DNA of 18,727 bases from CAIRNS01 sp049508565. Its GTDB lineage: Bacteria > Elusimicrobiota > Endomicrobiia > Endomicrobiales > CAIRNS01. The stretch's first letter is position 1. Each line of letters begins with the position of its first letter. Under the pieces are notes generated by a model, which was given only the letters and a program-made list of their open reading frames with translations, was not told where the DNA came from and searched no databases. This document shows, one piece after another, positions 6,783 through 16,200 of this stretch. The DNA lies in NCBI GenBank assembly GCA_049508565.1, contig JBELAT010000028.1, positions 1 through 18,727 of the forward strand, written 5' to 3'. Made by a program: the position numbers and the translations under genes.

Positions 6783-7447
6783 ACAAAAGTGAAAATGCCG
6801 TGATCATCGTTGCAGCGGGTGCAAGCACGCGGTTTGGCAGCTCGACTCCGAAACAATTTTTAAAGTTGGGCAGCATGCCGGTTTTTATGTGGAGTGTCAG
6901 GGCTTTTCAGAAAACACAATGTTTTTCCCAGATAATCGTTGTCGTATCATCTCCTTACCTGCGTACGCTTCAACCACTGGCACAGAATCATGGATTTGAG
7001 TTGACGTGCGGCGGAGACCTGCGAAGCGACTCTGTCAAAGCGGGGCTTATGCAGCTCAAAGCCCCGATCAAATATGTCGCCATTCATGACGGAGCTCGAC
7101 CACTTATAACACCGGACATTATTATTAAGGGGCTCGATGCGGCACGTCGACATAGTGCGTCAGTGATAGCAGTTCCCGCACGGGATACCATTAAGCTCAG
7201 CACACAGAAATTCGTCGTCAAAAAGACTATACCCCGCTCATCAATCTGGCTGGCTCAAACCCCACAAACCTTTAAACGTTCAGTGATTGAACGCGCCTAT
7301 ACCCGCAGACGCACCATGGTGACCGATGATGCGCAGGCGGTTGAATCAAGCGGGATCGCTGCGCGGATCGTGCCGGGTGATTATCGCAACCTTAAAATAA
7401 CCGATCGCCGGGATCTTGAAATTGCCCGTCTGCTTATGAAAGCGTAA
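6779..7447 (+). CDS. ispD: 2-C-methyl-D-erythritol 4-phosphate cytidylyltransferase
   Basis: Joins CTP and 2-C-methyl-D-erythritol 4-phosphate to give CDP-methylerythritol, the third MEP-pathway step to isopentenyl diphosphate. At 222 residues it is of normal size. The nucleotide-binding start is AAGASTRFGSSTPKQF (12-27) with catalytic R18 and K25. It continues with the GGDLRSDSV region (78-86), HDGARP (103-108) with D104, and IPRSSIWLAQTPQTF (151-165) with R153. The C-terminal NLKIT (204-208) supplies the substrate-site lysine K206. Its ATG overlaps the stop of the PIN/TRAM gene by 4 bases (ATGA), a sign of coupled translation. ispF follows after 66 bases. Confidence 0.96.
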   Translation: MNKSENAVIIVAAGASTRFGSSTPKQFLKLGSMPVFMWSVRAFQKTQCFSQIIVVVSSPYLRTLQPLAQNHGFELTCGGDLRSDSVKAGLMQLKAPIKYVAIHDGARPLITPDIIIKGLDAARRHSASVIAVPARDTIKLSTQKFVVKKTIPRSSIWLAQTPQTFKRSVIERAYTRRRTMVTDDAQAVESSGIAARIVPGDYRNLKITDRRDLEIARLLMKA

Positions 7448-7513
7448 TCATGTCTCAATTCTTCTTACGATTGGAATTGATTTTGAAAAGAATATGGAGA
7501 GGGTTGCTTTAGT
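7448..7513 (+). other. 66-base spacer between ispD and ispF
   Basis: The longest gap inside the operon. CAATTC and GAATTG, 12 bases apart, form a possible weak hairpin. GGAGAGG near 7496-7502 is the ribosome site for ispF, though its spacing to the ATG is long. No convincing promoter or terminator is seen. Confidence 0.35.
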
Positions 7514-8002
7514 ATGAGTTCATACAGGACACTAGTCGGCATGGGATATGACGTCCATCGTTTAAAAAAAGGCCGGGCACTCGTTCTCGGCGGAGTAACC
7601 ATTGCTCACCCGCGAGGGTTGGACGGTCACAGTGATGCGGATGTGCTGATCCATGCCCTTATGGATGCTCTGCTAGGTGCCGCCGGAATGGACGATATCG
7701 GACACTATTTCCCCACAACCGATCTGCGTTATAAGAATATTTCGAGCGTTCTTCTGCTTAAAGAAGTGGCAAAAAAACTTGCTTCAAAAAAGGTTTTGAT
7801 CAACAATATCGACAGCACCCTTGTATGCGAGGAGCCGAAAATTGCGCCCTTTATTGCGAACATGAAAAAAAATATCGCAGCAGCTTTAGGTATCCCGGCC
7901 GGATACATTGGCATCAAAGCAACAACCAACGAGACGATGGGATTTATCGGGCGAAAAGAAGGCATCGCCGCTTTGTGCGTCGCAAGCGTGAGGAGGAAAT
8001 AA
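7514..8002 (+). CDS. ispF: 2-C-methyl-D-erythritol 2,4-cyclodiphosphate synthase
   Basis: Cyclises CDP-methylerythritol 2-phosphate to methylerythritol 2,4-cyclodiphosphate with loss of CMP, the fifth MEP-pathway step. The enzyme is usually a trimer with zinc between subunits. At 162 residues it is the normal length. Zinc ligands are D13 and H15 (GYDVHR, 11-16) and H47 (HSDADVLIHALMDALLGAA region). Further hallmarks are DIGHYFPTTD (61-70), ICEEPK-like VCEEPKIAP (104-112), and the end motif IKATTNETMGFIGRKEGIAA (134-153). It directly follows ispD, as in many bacteria; ispE is not in the window. One base separates its stop from the cysS start. Confidence 0.97.
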   Translation: MSSYRTLVGMGYDVHRLKKGRALVLGGVTIAHPRGLDGHSDADVLIHALMDALLGAAGMDDIGHYFPTTDLRYKNISSVLLLKEVAKKLASKKVLINNIDSTLVCEEPKIAPFIANMKKNIAAALGIPAGYIGIKATTNETMGFIGRKEGIAALCVASVRRK

Positions 8003-8003
8003 T

Positions 8004-9392
8004 ATGACACTGATGATTTACAACACGTTAACATTCAACAAAGAACCGTTTATTCCTGCCGAGGCGCCGCTTGTATCCATGTATGTCTGCGGCGTCACCC
8101 CCTATGACGAAGTCCATTTAGGTCATGCACGCGCATATGTAACGTTCGATATTGTCCGCCGCCATCTGGAACACTCAGGCTATCAGGTAAAATATATTCA
8201 GAATTTCACCGATGTTGATGATAAGATCATTAATCGAGCTCGCGAACGAGGAATTTCTCCCCGCCAGCTTGCCGACCAGTATATCGCTGACTATTTTACC
8301 CAGATCGACAAGCTTTCCGTTAAACGAGCCAGCGCCTATCCCCGGGTAACTGAACAAATTCCGCAAATTGTTAAGTTCATTGCAGAACTCATTGATAAAA
8401 AATATGCCTATGCGGCTAAGGGCGACGTGTATTACCGGGTAAACGCGTTTAAAGGTTATGGCAAACTTTCAAAACGCAATATTGATGAACTTCAAACCGT
8501 TGCCCGCATCGAAAGCGGAGAACACAAGAAAGACCCTCTTGATTTTGCATTGTGGAAGGCAGCAAAACCGGATGAACCGGCTGAAGTGACCTGGGATAGC
8601 CCCTGGGGTAAAGGCAGGCCGGGCTGGCACATTGAATGTTCCGTCATGTCTACCGGTCTTTTGGGCAGCACTATCGATATTCACGGAGGCGGACAGGACC
8701 TCATATTTCCACACCATGAAAACGAGATCGCACAAAGCGAAGCGTATACCGGCAAACAGTTCGTACGATTCTGGATCCACAACGGATTCGTCACCATCAA
8801 CCGTGAAAAAATGTCAAAATCCCTGGGCAACTTCTTTACGTTGCGGGATATCTTTGACAAGTATCATCCCCGGATAGTCCGCTATTTTCTTTTATCACAG
8901 CATTACCGGACTCCCCTGGACTTTTCTGATGAAAAACTTCAGGCAGCGGCAGCGGCACTTCAGGGTCTTGACAATACCCTGCGCATTATTGACGAAAAAA
9001 ATAAACCTTCCGAGACATTTTCTCCAAGCACAGCATTCCTCGATACGTTTAATGCTGCTCTCGATGATGACTTTAACACCGAGAAAGCGTTGGCAGTTGT
9101 GCATTCGTTAAAAACCGCCGCCATGGCGAAAGTTTCGTCACTAAATTCAGGCACACCGATTGATCTCAATAGTGAGAAATCGGCGCTGCACAGCATGTTA
9201 GACCGACTTGGTATCGCGCTGCCGGCGCTGGCAGTCATTCCGGATGATATCCGGGCACTCGCCGAAGCGCGAGTGCAGGCACGCCGCGAAAAAAACTGGG
9301 CCCAGTCAGATGAGCTGAGAAAAAAGATTGATGATCGTGGATATAAAGTGGAAGACAATCCCAATGGAAGTTCGACCGTGATTAAAAGGTAA
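8004..9392 (+). CDS. cysS: Cysteinyl-tRNA synthetase
   Basis: Class I aminoacyl-tRNA synthetase charging tRNA-Cys. It has 462 residues, typical of the bacterial enzyme. The HIGH-type signature is HLGH (38-41) and KMSKS is at 269-273. The active-site zinc that selects cysteine is bound by C29, C212 (WHIECSVMS) and H237 (FPHHENEIAQ), with E241 as the expected fourth ligand. Other conserved blocks are YVCGVTPYDEVHLGHAR (27-43), DIHGGGQDLIFPHHENE (225-241) and RYFLLSQHYRTPLDFS (293-308). The C-terminal helical domain ends in the conserved AQSDELRKKIDDRGY (433-447). AGGAGG (7991-7996) inside the end of ispF serves as ribosome site. Five bases separate it from the methyltransferase gene. Confidence 0.98.
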   Translation: MTLMIYNTLTFNKEPFIPAEAPLVSMYVCGVTPYDEVHLGHARAYVTFDIVRRHLEHSGYQVKYIQNFTDVDDKIINRARERGISPRQLADQYIADYFTQIDKLSVKRASAYPRVTEQIPQIVKFIAELIDKKYAYAAKGDVYYRVNAFKGYGKLSKRNIDELQTVARIESGEHKKDPLDFALWKAAKPDEPAEVTWDSPWGKGRPGWHIECSVMSTGLLGSTIDIHGGGQDLIFPHHENEIAQSEAYTGKQFVRFWIHNGFVTINREKMSKSLGNFFTLRDIFDKYHPRIVRYFLLSQHYRTPLDFSDEKLQAAAAALQGLDNTLRIIDEKNKPSETFSPSTAFLDTFNAALDDDFNTEKALAVVHSLKTAAMAKVSSLNSGTPIDLNSEKSALHSMLDRLGIALPALAVIPDDIRALAEARVQARREKNWAQSDELRKKIDDRGYKVEDNPNGSSTVIKR

Positions 9393-9397
9393 TACTT

Positions 9398-10132
9398 ATG
9401 GACGAGATTATTTCCGGCAGAAACGCCGTAAGGGAAATCCTGCGGTCGCGACACCTGACAATCAATAAAATATACATCTCTCAAACCGCACGCGGCTCAG
9501 CGGTAGAGGAGATCATCACGCTAGCCCGCGACCAAAAGATCCCGGTTCACCATGTGCCGGCAGAGAAAACGGATACACTGATCCCGGATAACAACCAGGG
9601 CGTGGTCGCAGAAATTGCGGCAGGCGAGTATATGGAGCTGGACGATATCTGGAAGGCTGTCAAGGATAAACCGAACCCGCTACTGGTCATGCTTGATGGC
9701 ATTGAAGACCCGCATAATCTCGGCGCTATTATCCGCAACGCCGTCGCGTTTGGCGCGCATGGCATTATCATCGGCAAATGGCGCTGCGCAACCGTAACAA
9801 GCACTGTGCTTAAAACCTCGGCAGGGGCCAGCGAGCATATTGCCATTGCCCGGGTTACCAATATCGCTGAAACTGTCACCACATTGAAAAACTGGAATAT
9901 CTGGGTGATTGGTACTGACCAGACGGGCTCTCCTCTGGCAAAACAAACTTTTGGGTTCCCGCTGTGTATCGTCATTGGCAGTGAAGGTGAAGGTATGCAC
10001 CGACTTGTTAAGGAACGGTGTGATGCTGTTGTTGCCATTCCCCAGACTACGACTATTTCATCGCTTAATGCATCCTGCGCTTCCGCAGTCATTCTTTACG
10101 AAATATTCCGCCGTTCTAACCCGGTTTCTTAA
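9398..10132 (+). CDS. rlmB: SpoU/TrmH-family 23S rRNA 2'-O-methyltransferase (RlmB type)
   Basis: Transfers a methyl group from S-adenosylmethionine to a ribose 2'-OH of RNA. The 244-residue architecture fits RlmB, which modifies G2251 of 23S rRNA in E. coli (family knowledge). An N-terminal substrate-binding domain (about 1-75, start IISGRNAVREIL) precedes the knotted SPOUT domain. Its motif 1 is DGIEDPHNLGAIIRNA (100-115) with N107 and R113, motif 2 is IVIGSEGEGM (191-200), and motif 3 is IPQTTTISSLNASCASAV (214-231). Motif 3 is slightly divergent, with IPQTTTISSLNAS where IPM.G...SLNVS is usual. It is the last gene of the plus-strand operon, 5 bases after cysS, as in the Bacillus cluster. 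Assignment to RlmB rather than another TrmH paralogue rests on length and neighbourhood. Confidence 0.92.
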   Translation: MDEIISGRNAVREILRSRHLTINKIYISQTARGSAVEEIITLARDQKIPVHHVPAEKTDTLIPDNNQGVVAEIAAGEYMELDDIWKAVKDKPNPLLVMLDGIEDPHNLGAIIRNAVAFGAHGIIIGKWRCATVTSTVLKTSAGASEHIAIARVTNIAETVTTLKNWNIWVIGTDQTGSPLAKQTFGFPLCIVIGSEGEGMHRLVKERCDAVVAIPQTTTISSLNASCASAVILYEIFRRSNPVS

Positions 10133-10289
10133 TGATCTCTTGAAAGGCTAAATACGCAAGCGGTTCTCTTCCTATACCTCATTTTCACTTAATAGTATTT
10201 TAGTCTGCCGTTTACGATTACATTAATTTTAAATCTGCATCTTTGAATGCATGAATTGCCGACACATAATAGTTTCTCTCATATGCAGG
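10133..10289. other. Convergent intergenic region without clear terminator
   Basis: 157 bases between the stops of the rRNA methyltransferase gene and the giant gene. The only inverted repeat noticed is TGCAT/ATGCA around a 6-base loop near 10237-10252, too weak and without a T-tract. No RNA gene or small open frame with a ribosome site is supported. Confidence 0.4.
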
Positions 10290-13200
10290 TTACGCGGCCG
10301 ACATTATCTGATCCATTGCTCTGATGTTTAGCTGTCCCGGATTGTCGTTGTCCACATTCTCGATGACACCAGTATCCGTCATATCAATGAGTTGTATCAG
10401 CCGTGTTAAAACTCCCGGAATTGCCGTCGGCCCGTTCATATTCTTATTTAGTTTAGCTTTTATCATATCTGTTGTATCCTTCGCTAATATCCCGAGTTCA
10501 GGTTTTGAAAGGACAGCCTCAGCATTGCTTATGTCATTGTCGCGCGGCGTGTCGTCTAACAATGCCCTTTTCAACAACGCGTCTCCCAACATCTGTTCAT
10601 CCCGCAACGGTAACTTCCCTTTTCTATAGATCTTCAACATCTTCAGATTGGTGCTCCGCAAGTGATCGAGGATCAACATCCTGGCAGCCACTCCTTGTAA
10701 GAATGCTGTCTGTAAATCCTCGTTCACGTTTGCCGCTGTCGCATACAGCTTTGAGCTGGGCTGGATACCTCCCAGCTGCAGTCCATTCAATTGTCCTTCA
10801 TAGAGTGCTTTCAACTGTATTGCCTGAACTCCCTCATCTGGCGATAATGTCGGCAGGCCCGCTTCAGGCCATCCTGATGCCAGCTGACGCGCCTGGTCAG
10901 CGGAAGTTATTTCGCGTTGTACACGTCCCATTAACGCACTTAAGAAAGATCCCACCAGGTTCCGTTTGTCGATTACGCTCATCTTCTTTTTCGCCATTTC
11001 TCGCAACTCGCTTATTTTCCATATCTTTCTCTGGACCATGTGCAGTTGCTCAAGGTCTGCCCGCAGAGTATCATCTGTGATACCTAGAGGTATCGTTATA
11101 TCCAGCTCATAGTTCGTATAATTGGGCACAGGTCCATCTCCCAGTGTATATGAATACTGCTCCACATAATTTCTTGTGAGATCCTGCCGCCCGTTATAAT
11201 TTTTCGGAAAGCTTACAACCGCAACATTTATTCCCCGCTGGTCAAGCTCATTGAGCATCGTTGTCACCCGACCCGATTCAAGAAGGCTCATGTCAAGGTT
11301 CATGCTCACAAACCTATCGCCGTCCTTACCGTAAATATCGATTATATCTGAGACGCTGTCGTGCGGTTTTACTGAATAACGCACGCGAAACTCAAAACCG
11401 TCTTTTCTCGCCTGCCGCGCTAACCGGTCAATCTGCCGCTGCTTTATTCCTGCTCCGATAATCTCGTTCCAGTCAACTATCGCCTGCGGGTTAACGTCCG
11501 GCTGGTGTTTTACGATCGCGTTAAACGACTCCATATCGTTGGTGAGCCCGCGAGATCCCGTTTTTGCTTCAAGCAGGAACGTCTCATATCGTCCTGACGC
11601 TACTGTCTCTGCCGTGTGCATCTCTATCATCTGTTCTATAGCTGTATTGATGTCCGGCGCTGTTGTGACAAGCTCAGACACTGCTGCCATAGGTTTGTTG
11701 TTTATCCCTTGAGCGGCAAATGCTTTCTTCATCCGGTCTATATGTATGCCTTCTCCCCCGATGACCGCTGTAAGGCGCCTCTCTGGTTCTATTAATTTGA
11801 AAAACTTTTTCCGTGGATTTCGAGACATAGCATCGGTTCCGTACATCTGGGCAGCTATCTCGGCAGCTGCTTGTTCCAGGGCTATCGTCTCATCTTGTTC
11901 CGATGAAATCCCCTTTAAATCAACGTAATATACGCGCATCCCGTCAACTTTTCCGACACTTACATGAAGAGTTTTATGGTCGAGAACCGTCACATTTGTA
12001 CCGAACATTATTCTACTGAACATAGTCCCGATAGTTTCATCTTCAGGCTTTTTTACTACCCATGCGTGAGCCCTGGAAGAAGAAGTGTATACTGATAAAA
12101 TTTCTCCGATATTCTTCACAACCCCTAAGACCGCGCTTTGTTGGTGGTTAATCTCTTGTGTCTTTGTAATAGAATTTAACGGCTGAGATTCTTCTATGGT
12201 CTTAATTGAATGGGTGTTCCGCGCTTCCATTACCTGCTGAAATTTCTCATATCTGGCGAGCAGTTGGAGCACTCTCTGCATTTTAGCCGGAGCTTGACCC
12301 GTCCAGTATGTGGATTTGAGCCACGCTCTAATTGCATTTACACTAATATCATTTATTATTCGTATTCCGTTTTCTTTCACTCTCGTTAAATGTGCCTTTT
12401 GGCTCCTCGCATCTCTTTGATCTAATAACAAGTGTCGGTAATGCGCTTTTTTTCGTCTCGTTGGACTATCAATTGAAAGTCCTTCTTCTTCCGTTCCAAT
12501 CGCAGAATCTTGGCTCGCTGTGTTAATTTGTTTATGCAGTTTAGCTTCTAATCTTGTTACTTCTGAAATCTGTTCATCCACAATATTTATTAATGCGAGT
12601 AATTGACTCCCCATCTGAACTTTAATGTGAGCCATCTGCTTATTAATCGTGGCTTGCGCTGGATCGGGTTCCTTAAAGAAACGGTGAAACAATAAATGCA
12701 ATAATTGTCCTATAGGATAACTTAATAACAGAGCAACTGACTGGTGAGAATGATGAAAATGAGCCCCAAGGAGGGGTACAAATACCAACAAAGCAGCAAG
12801 AGCAAGCATCAGAATCAATACCGCTCCAGCTATGAGCGTTGATGACCCTGGATGGTTGTCTATCCACCTGCTAAACCTTACAAACCTGGGATGTTGCCTG
12901 CTGAATTCATTGTCTTGTAGATCGTACTTTTTTTTGAGTTTTTTATGCTTAATGTGTAATATTGCAGCTATCATTTCTCCATATCTTTGTTTATAAGCGG
13001 CCCCGAAAGTCTCCCTTACGATTGCCACTGCCTCGTCAAAACCAGTGTCGCTTTTGAAAGTATCTGAAATTTCATGGAATGCGTCAGTTGCAAACTCTTT
13101 ATTTTCTCCCAGATATACTGCATAATCGTATTCGTCTCTATCCGTTTCATCATATTTCAACCAATAACAGAAATAATACCGGTTTCCTGATTGAAGTAGT

Positions 13201-16200
13201 TGGCTAACGATAGTGATATAATTAACCGTATAATTTTTCGTTAGAATCGCCGTATGATCCTGCGGTATTACCACTTCGCCAATGGGAGTCTCGGGGTTTT
13301 CAGCAATACTCCCCATTGTTAACTGAGCATTCCCGTTGCCATTTTTCAGGTCTCTCAGATTCCACCACTCATGAAGAATCCTGTTTACGAGTAGCTCGAT
13401 TCTACTGGAATTGCGCTCAATAATACGGATAGGCGAATACTGTGGTTTTATCAACGCTAACAGCGTTCCCCCGCCAAATATTGTGACAGCTACCGCGATG
13501 TAAAATATAAATTCCTGAAACGGGGAAAACGACCCCGCCAAAAATATTCCAAGCGTTACAAGCGGTAGTGCCGTGATATGCGCCGACACTGAGAGAGCAT
13601 TAACCGTTTTACCCACAGCTTTAATTCTCTTGATAACGGGTATTGTGCGATGATTAGAAGCAAGCACAATGTCGTTATGCGCTTGAACTATCCCTGGTTC
13701 TTTCGTGGGGTCTAATTCAACATAATTATACGTGTTCCGCTTTGCAGTTATCACTTCTTGAAGCTCAGGCAAACTAGTAACTGATGTAACATCATCAATT
13801 GCTTTCTTAAGGAATTCTTTTTCCCTTACCAATATTTTCAACAAATCACTATTTAACGTTTCAGAACTCTCCTGGTCAATTGCTGCAATCCTATGCGTGG
13901 ACCACCACAGGAATGTGTCTTTAAGTCGTTCTATGTAACGTCCATTATTTTCGCTTATCTCAGCGTATACTCCAGGCGGCGTACCCCATCCTTTATCCAA
14001 TGGTTCATCCGCTACGAAATCCTGCATTGGCGGTAATTGATTCAACGTATGGGCTGGAATAAATTCATCATATGTGTGATTGACGAAAGAATCGTTTTCC
14101 CATTTAACAACCATCCGCTGGATGGCTTTGTCCGTCACCGGCTTATTAGCTGTTATTAATTTAATCAACAGCTTATCATCAATTTCTGAGGGTACCACAC
14201 CCGCTGCAACCCATTTTGCTAATGTTTCTGTTGTCAAAGGAGAATGGGCATCCCTCAATTCCATCAATGACTTTACGAGGGGAACAAGCATGGGAAGAAT
14301 CAAGAAATCTGATGATACAGCGTTGCCGGGGACTTTACCACTGTTTAAGGCCTTCACTGCCTCAATATAAGCAACTGCTAACAAAACACCATTAATTTTC
14401 CCATTTTTTTGAAGCACAAACTCTGTACCGGTGGTGCCAAACCTCACTCTCGCTTCGTTCTTGACGGGATCATAAGTATAAGCGTTTACCGTAATATCCG
14501 ATTCGTGTTCTATTCTTCTCAAAAAATTTCTTATTTTCCGATCTGTAAACCCCTCGCCATCCAAACTGTTGTTCATAGCATCAACAAAGGATATGAACAT
14601 TGTTTTTAGTGAAACTTCTTCATCGCCGTGAAAAACTGATACCTTTGCTTGCTCGGCTTCTACGGCAAGCATCCTTTTAAATATTTCTGAGCTCAATTTC
14701 TCATCTATGTACCCTCGAAGCGATTTGCCCACTAGTGTCTGTCTGGGCTCGTCATACGCAGGCCTCCCTAAATACGTGTTGGTTATCGCAATGATATCTT
14801 TATGGGTTAATTCCTTTTTGCCTTTTGTTTTTATCCGGTGTAATACCTCATGCAGTAAATACTCTGACAGACGGTTACCGGATACTCCGGTGTTTGCCAG
14901 ATCGATCTGATCAAGCATATAAAGCCTGATGATTACATCGACCGCGAGCGCATCCTGGCTGCCTAATAAGTATATTCTTGGTTCCTTGATAAAAGATATA
15001 AACCATTGAAAAGAATTCTCCATGTCATCTAACGATTCTAACGCTTTATCAATTTCATAGTCTGACGTATTGATGCCATGCTCTTTCAAATATGCTTTGA
15101 CACTACTTCTCAACTTAAATTTGTCTGCATACAATTGTCTGCCCGCGGGTTTAACTACTGCATCGATTAAACTCTGGTATTGTTCTTTAACATCTCCATT
15201 CCCTTCTTGTATAATTTCTTTCCAATCTGCCAATTCTTTATCCGTAACCATCTCCCCGTGTATGTATCCGACTGCATCGTTCACCGGCTCATCAATTGCG
15301 GATGTTCTCAATGGGAAAAAACTCTCCACCACTGGCCAGAATTCCCCCCCCATTTCACCGGCTTTCACTATTGCATTTATCGCAGTTTCTAAGTTCTTTT
15401 GATTATTTCGCCGGCTGATCCCGAAGAGTTCATTTGCAGTTCCCAACGCCGCTTCTAACATGCCGGGGTGGGTTTTGAAGGCTTTCACCAGAGTACTGAA
15501 TGTACTCCTTGCCACAGTTTCGTTCTCTCCCACATACACTATTTGAACCGTCGAAACTGGTTTTGTCTCACTCAACTTAAACGAGTAACTGAAGTAAAAC
15601 TTGCTCTCATATTCGTGTAATCGGGCTACTAAGGTAATTTCATCGGTCGCTTGAGAAGAAAACGTATATGTTTCAATAGCCTTCGTAGCCTTTGCCGCCG
15701 TCAAACCTTCTAGTTGCTCGGGATTTAGATCAGGATGGCTCTTTCCCGGAAGTGAGAGCACGGGCGTCGAGACAGTCCATCCATTTGCCCCAGCGACAGG
15801 CGTCAATGGATGGAATCCGCTGCCTTTTGAAATCCGAGGCCATTTCTCCTCACTGGCACCTACATGTAATAGTGCACTGATCGTTTCTGCGAATTTACGT
15901 CTTTGAGAGTCATACTCCTTGCCGCTGAAAAGCCTCTTCACCATATCCAATGCAGCTTCGAGAAATGTGGTGTTGCTTACGAAGGCAGCCACAATTATAT
16001 CGAATGCACCGACTGCATATTCTTCATTTTCTCCCAGATACACTGCCTGAAGGGTATCTTCAATATTCGTTTCACTATATTTCAATACATAACTAAAATA
16101 ATACCGGTTCTCGGATTTCAGTAGTCGAGTAACAATAGAGACGTGGTTCGGGGATTCTATAGGTGTCTTTTGAACCTCATAAGCATCTGTTGGAGTATTG

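Noticed and set aside
9547..10092. Minus-strand open frame opposite the rRNA methyltransferase gene
   Set aside because: Shadow of a conserved gene, with low-complexity Ser/Thr/Ala-rich translation and no ribosome site.
10237..10252. TGCAT/ATGCA inverted repeat as a terminator
   Set aside because: Stem of 5 mostly A/T pairs and no following T-tract on either strand.
12948..16142. DNA-level direct repeats, CRISPR or a mobile element in the giant gene
   Set aside because: The repetition is visible at protein level only, is imperfect, and has no spacers, transposase or terminal inverted repeats.
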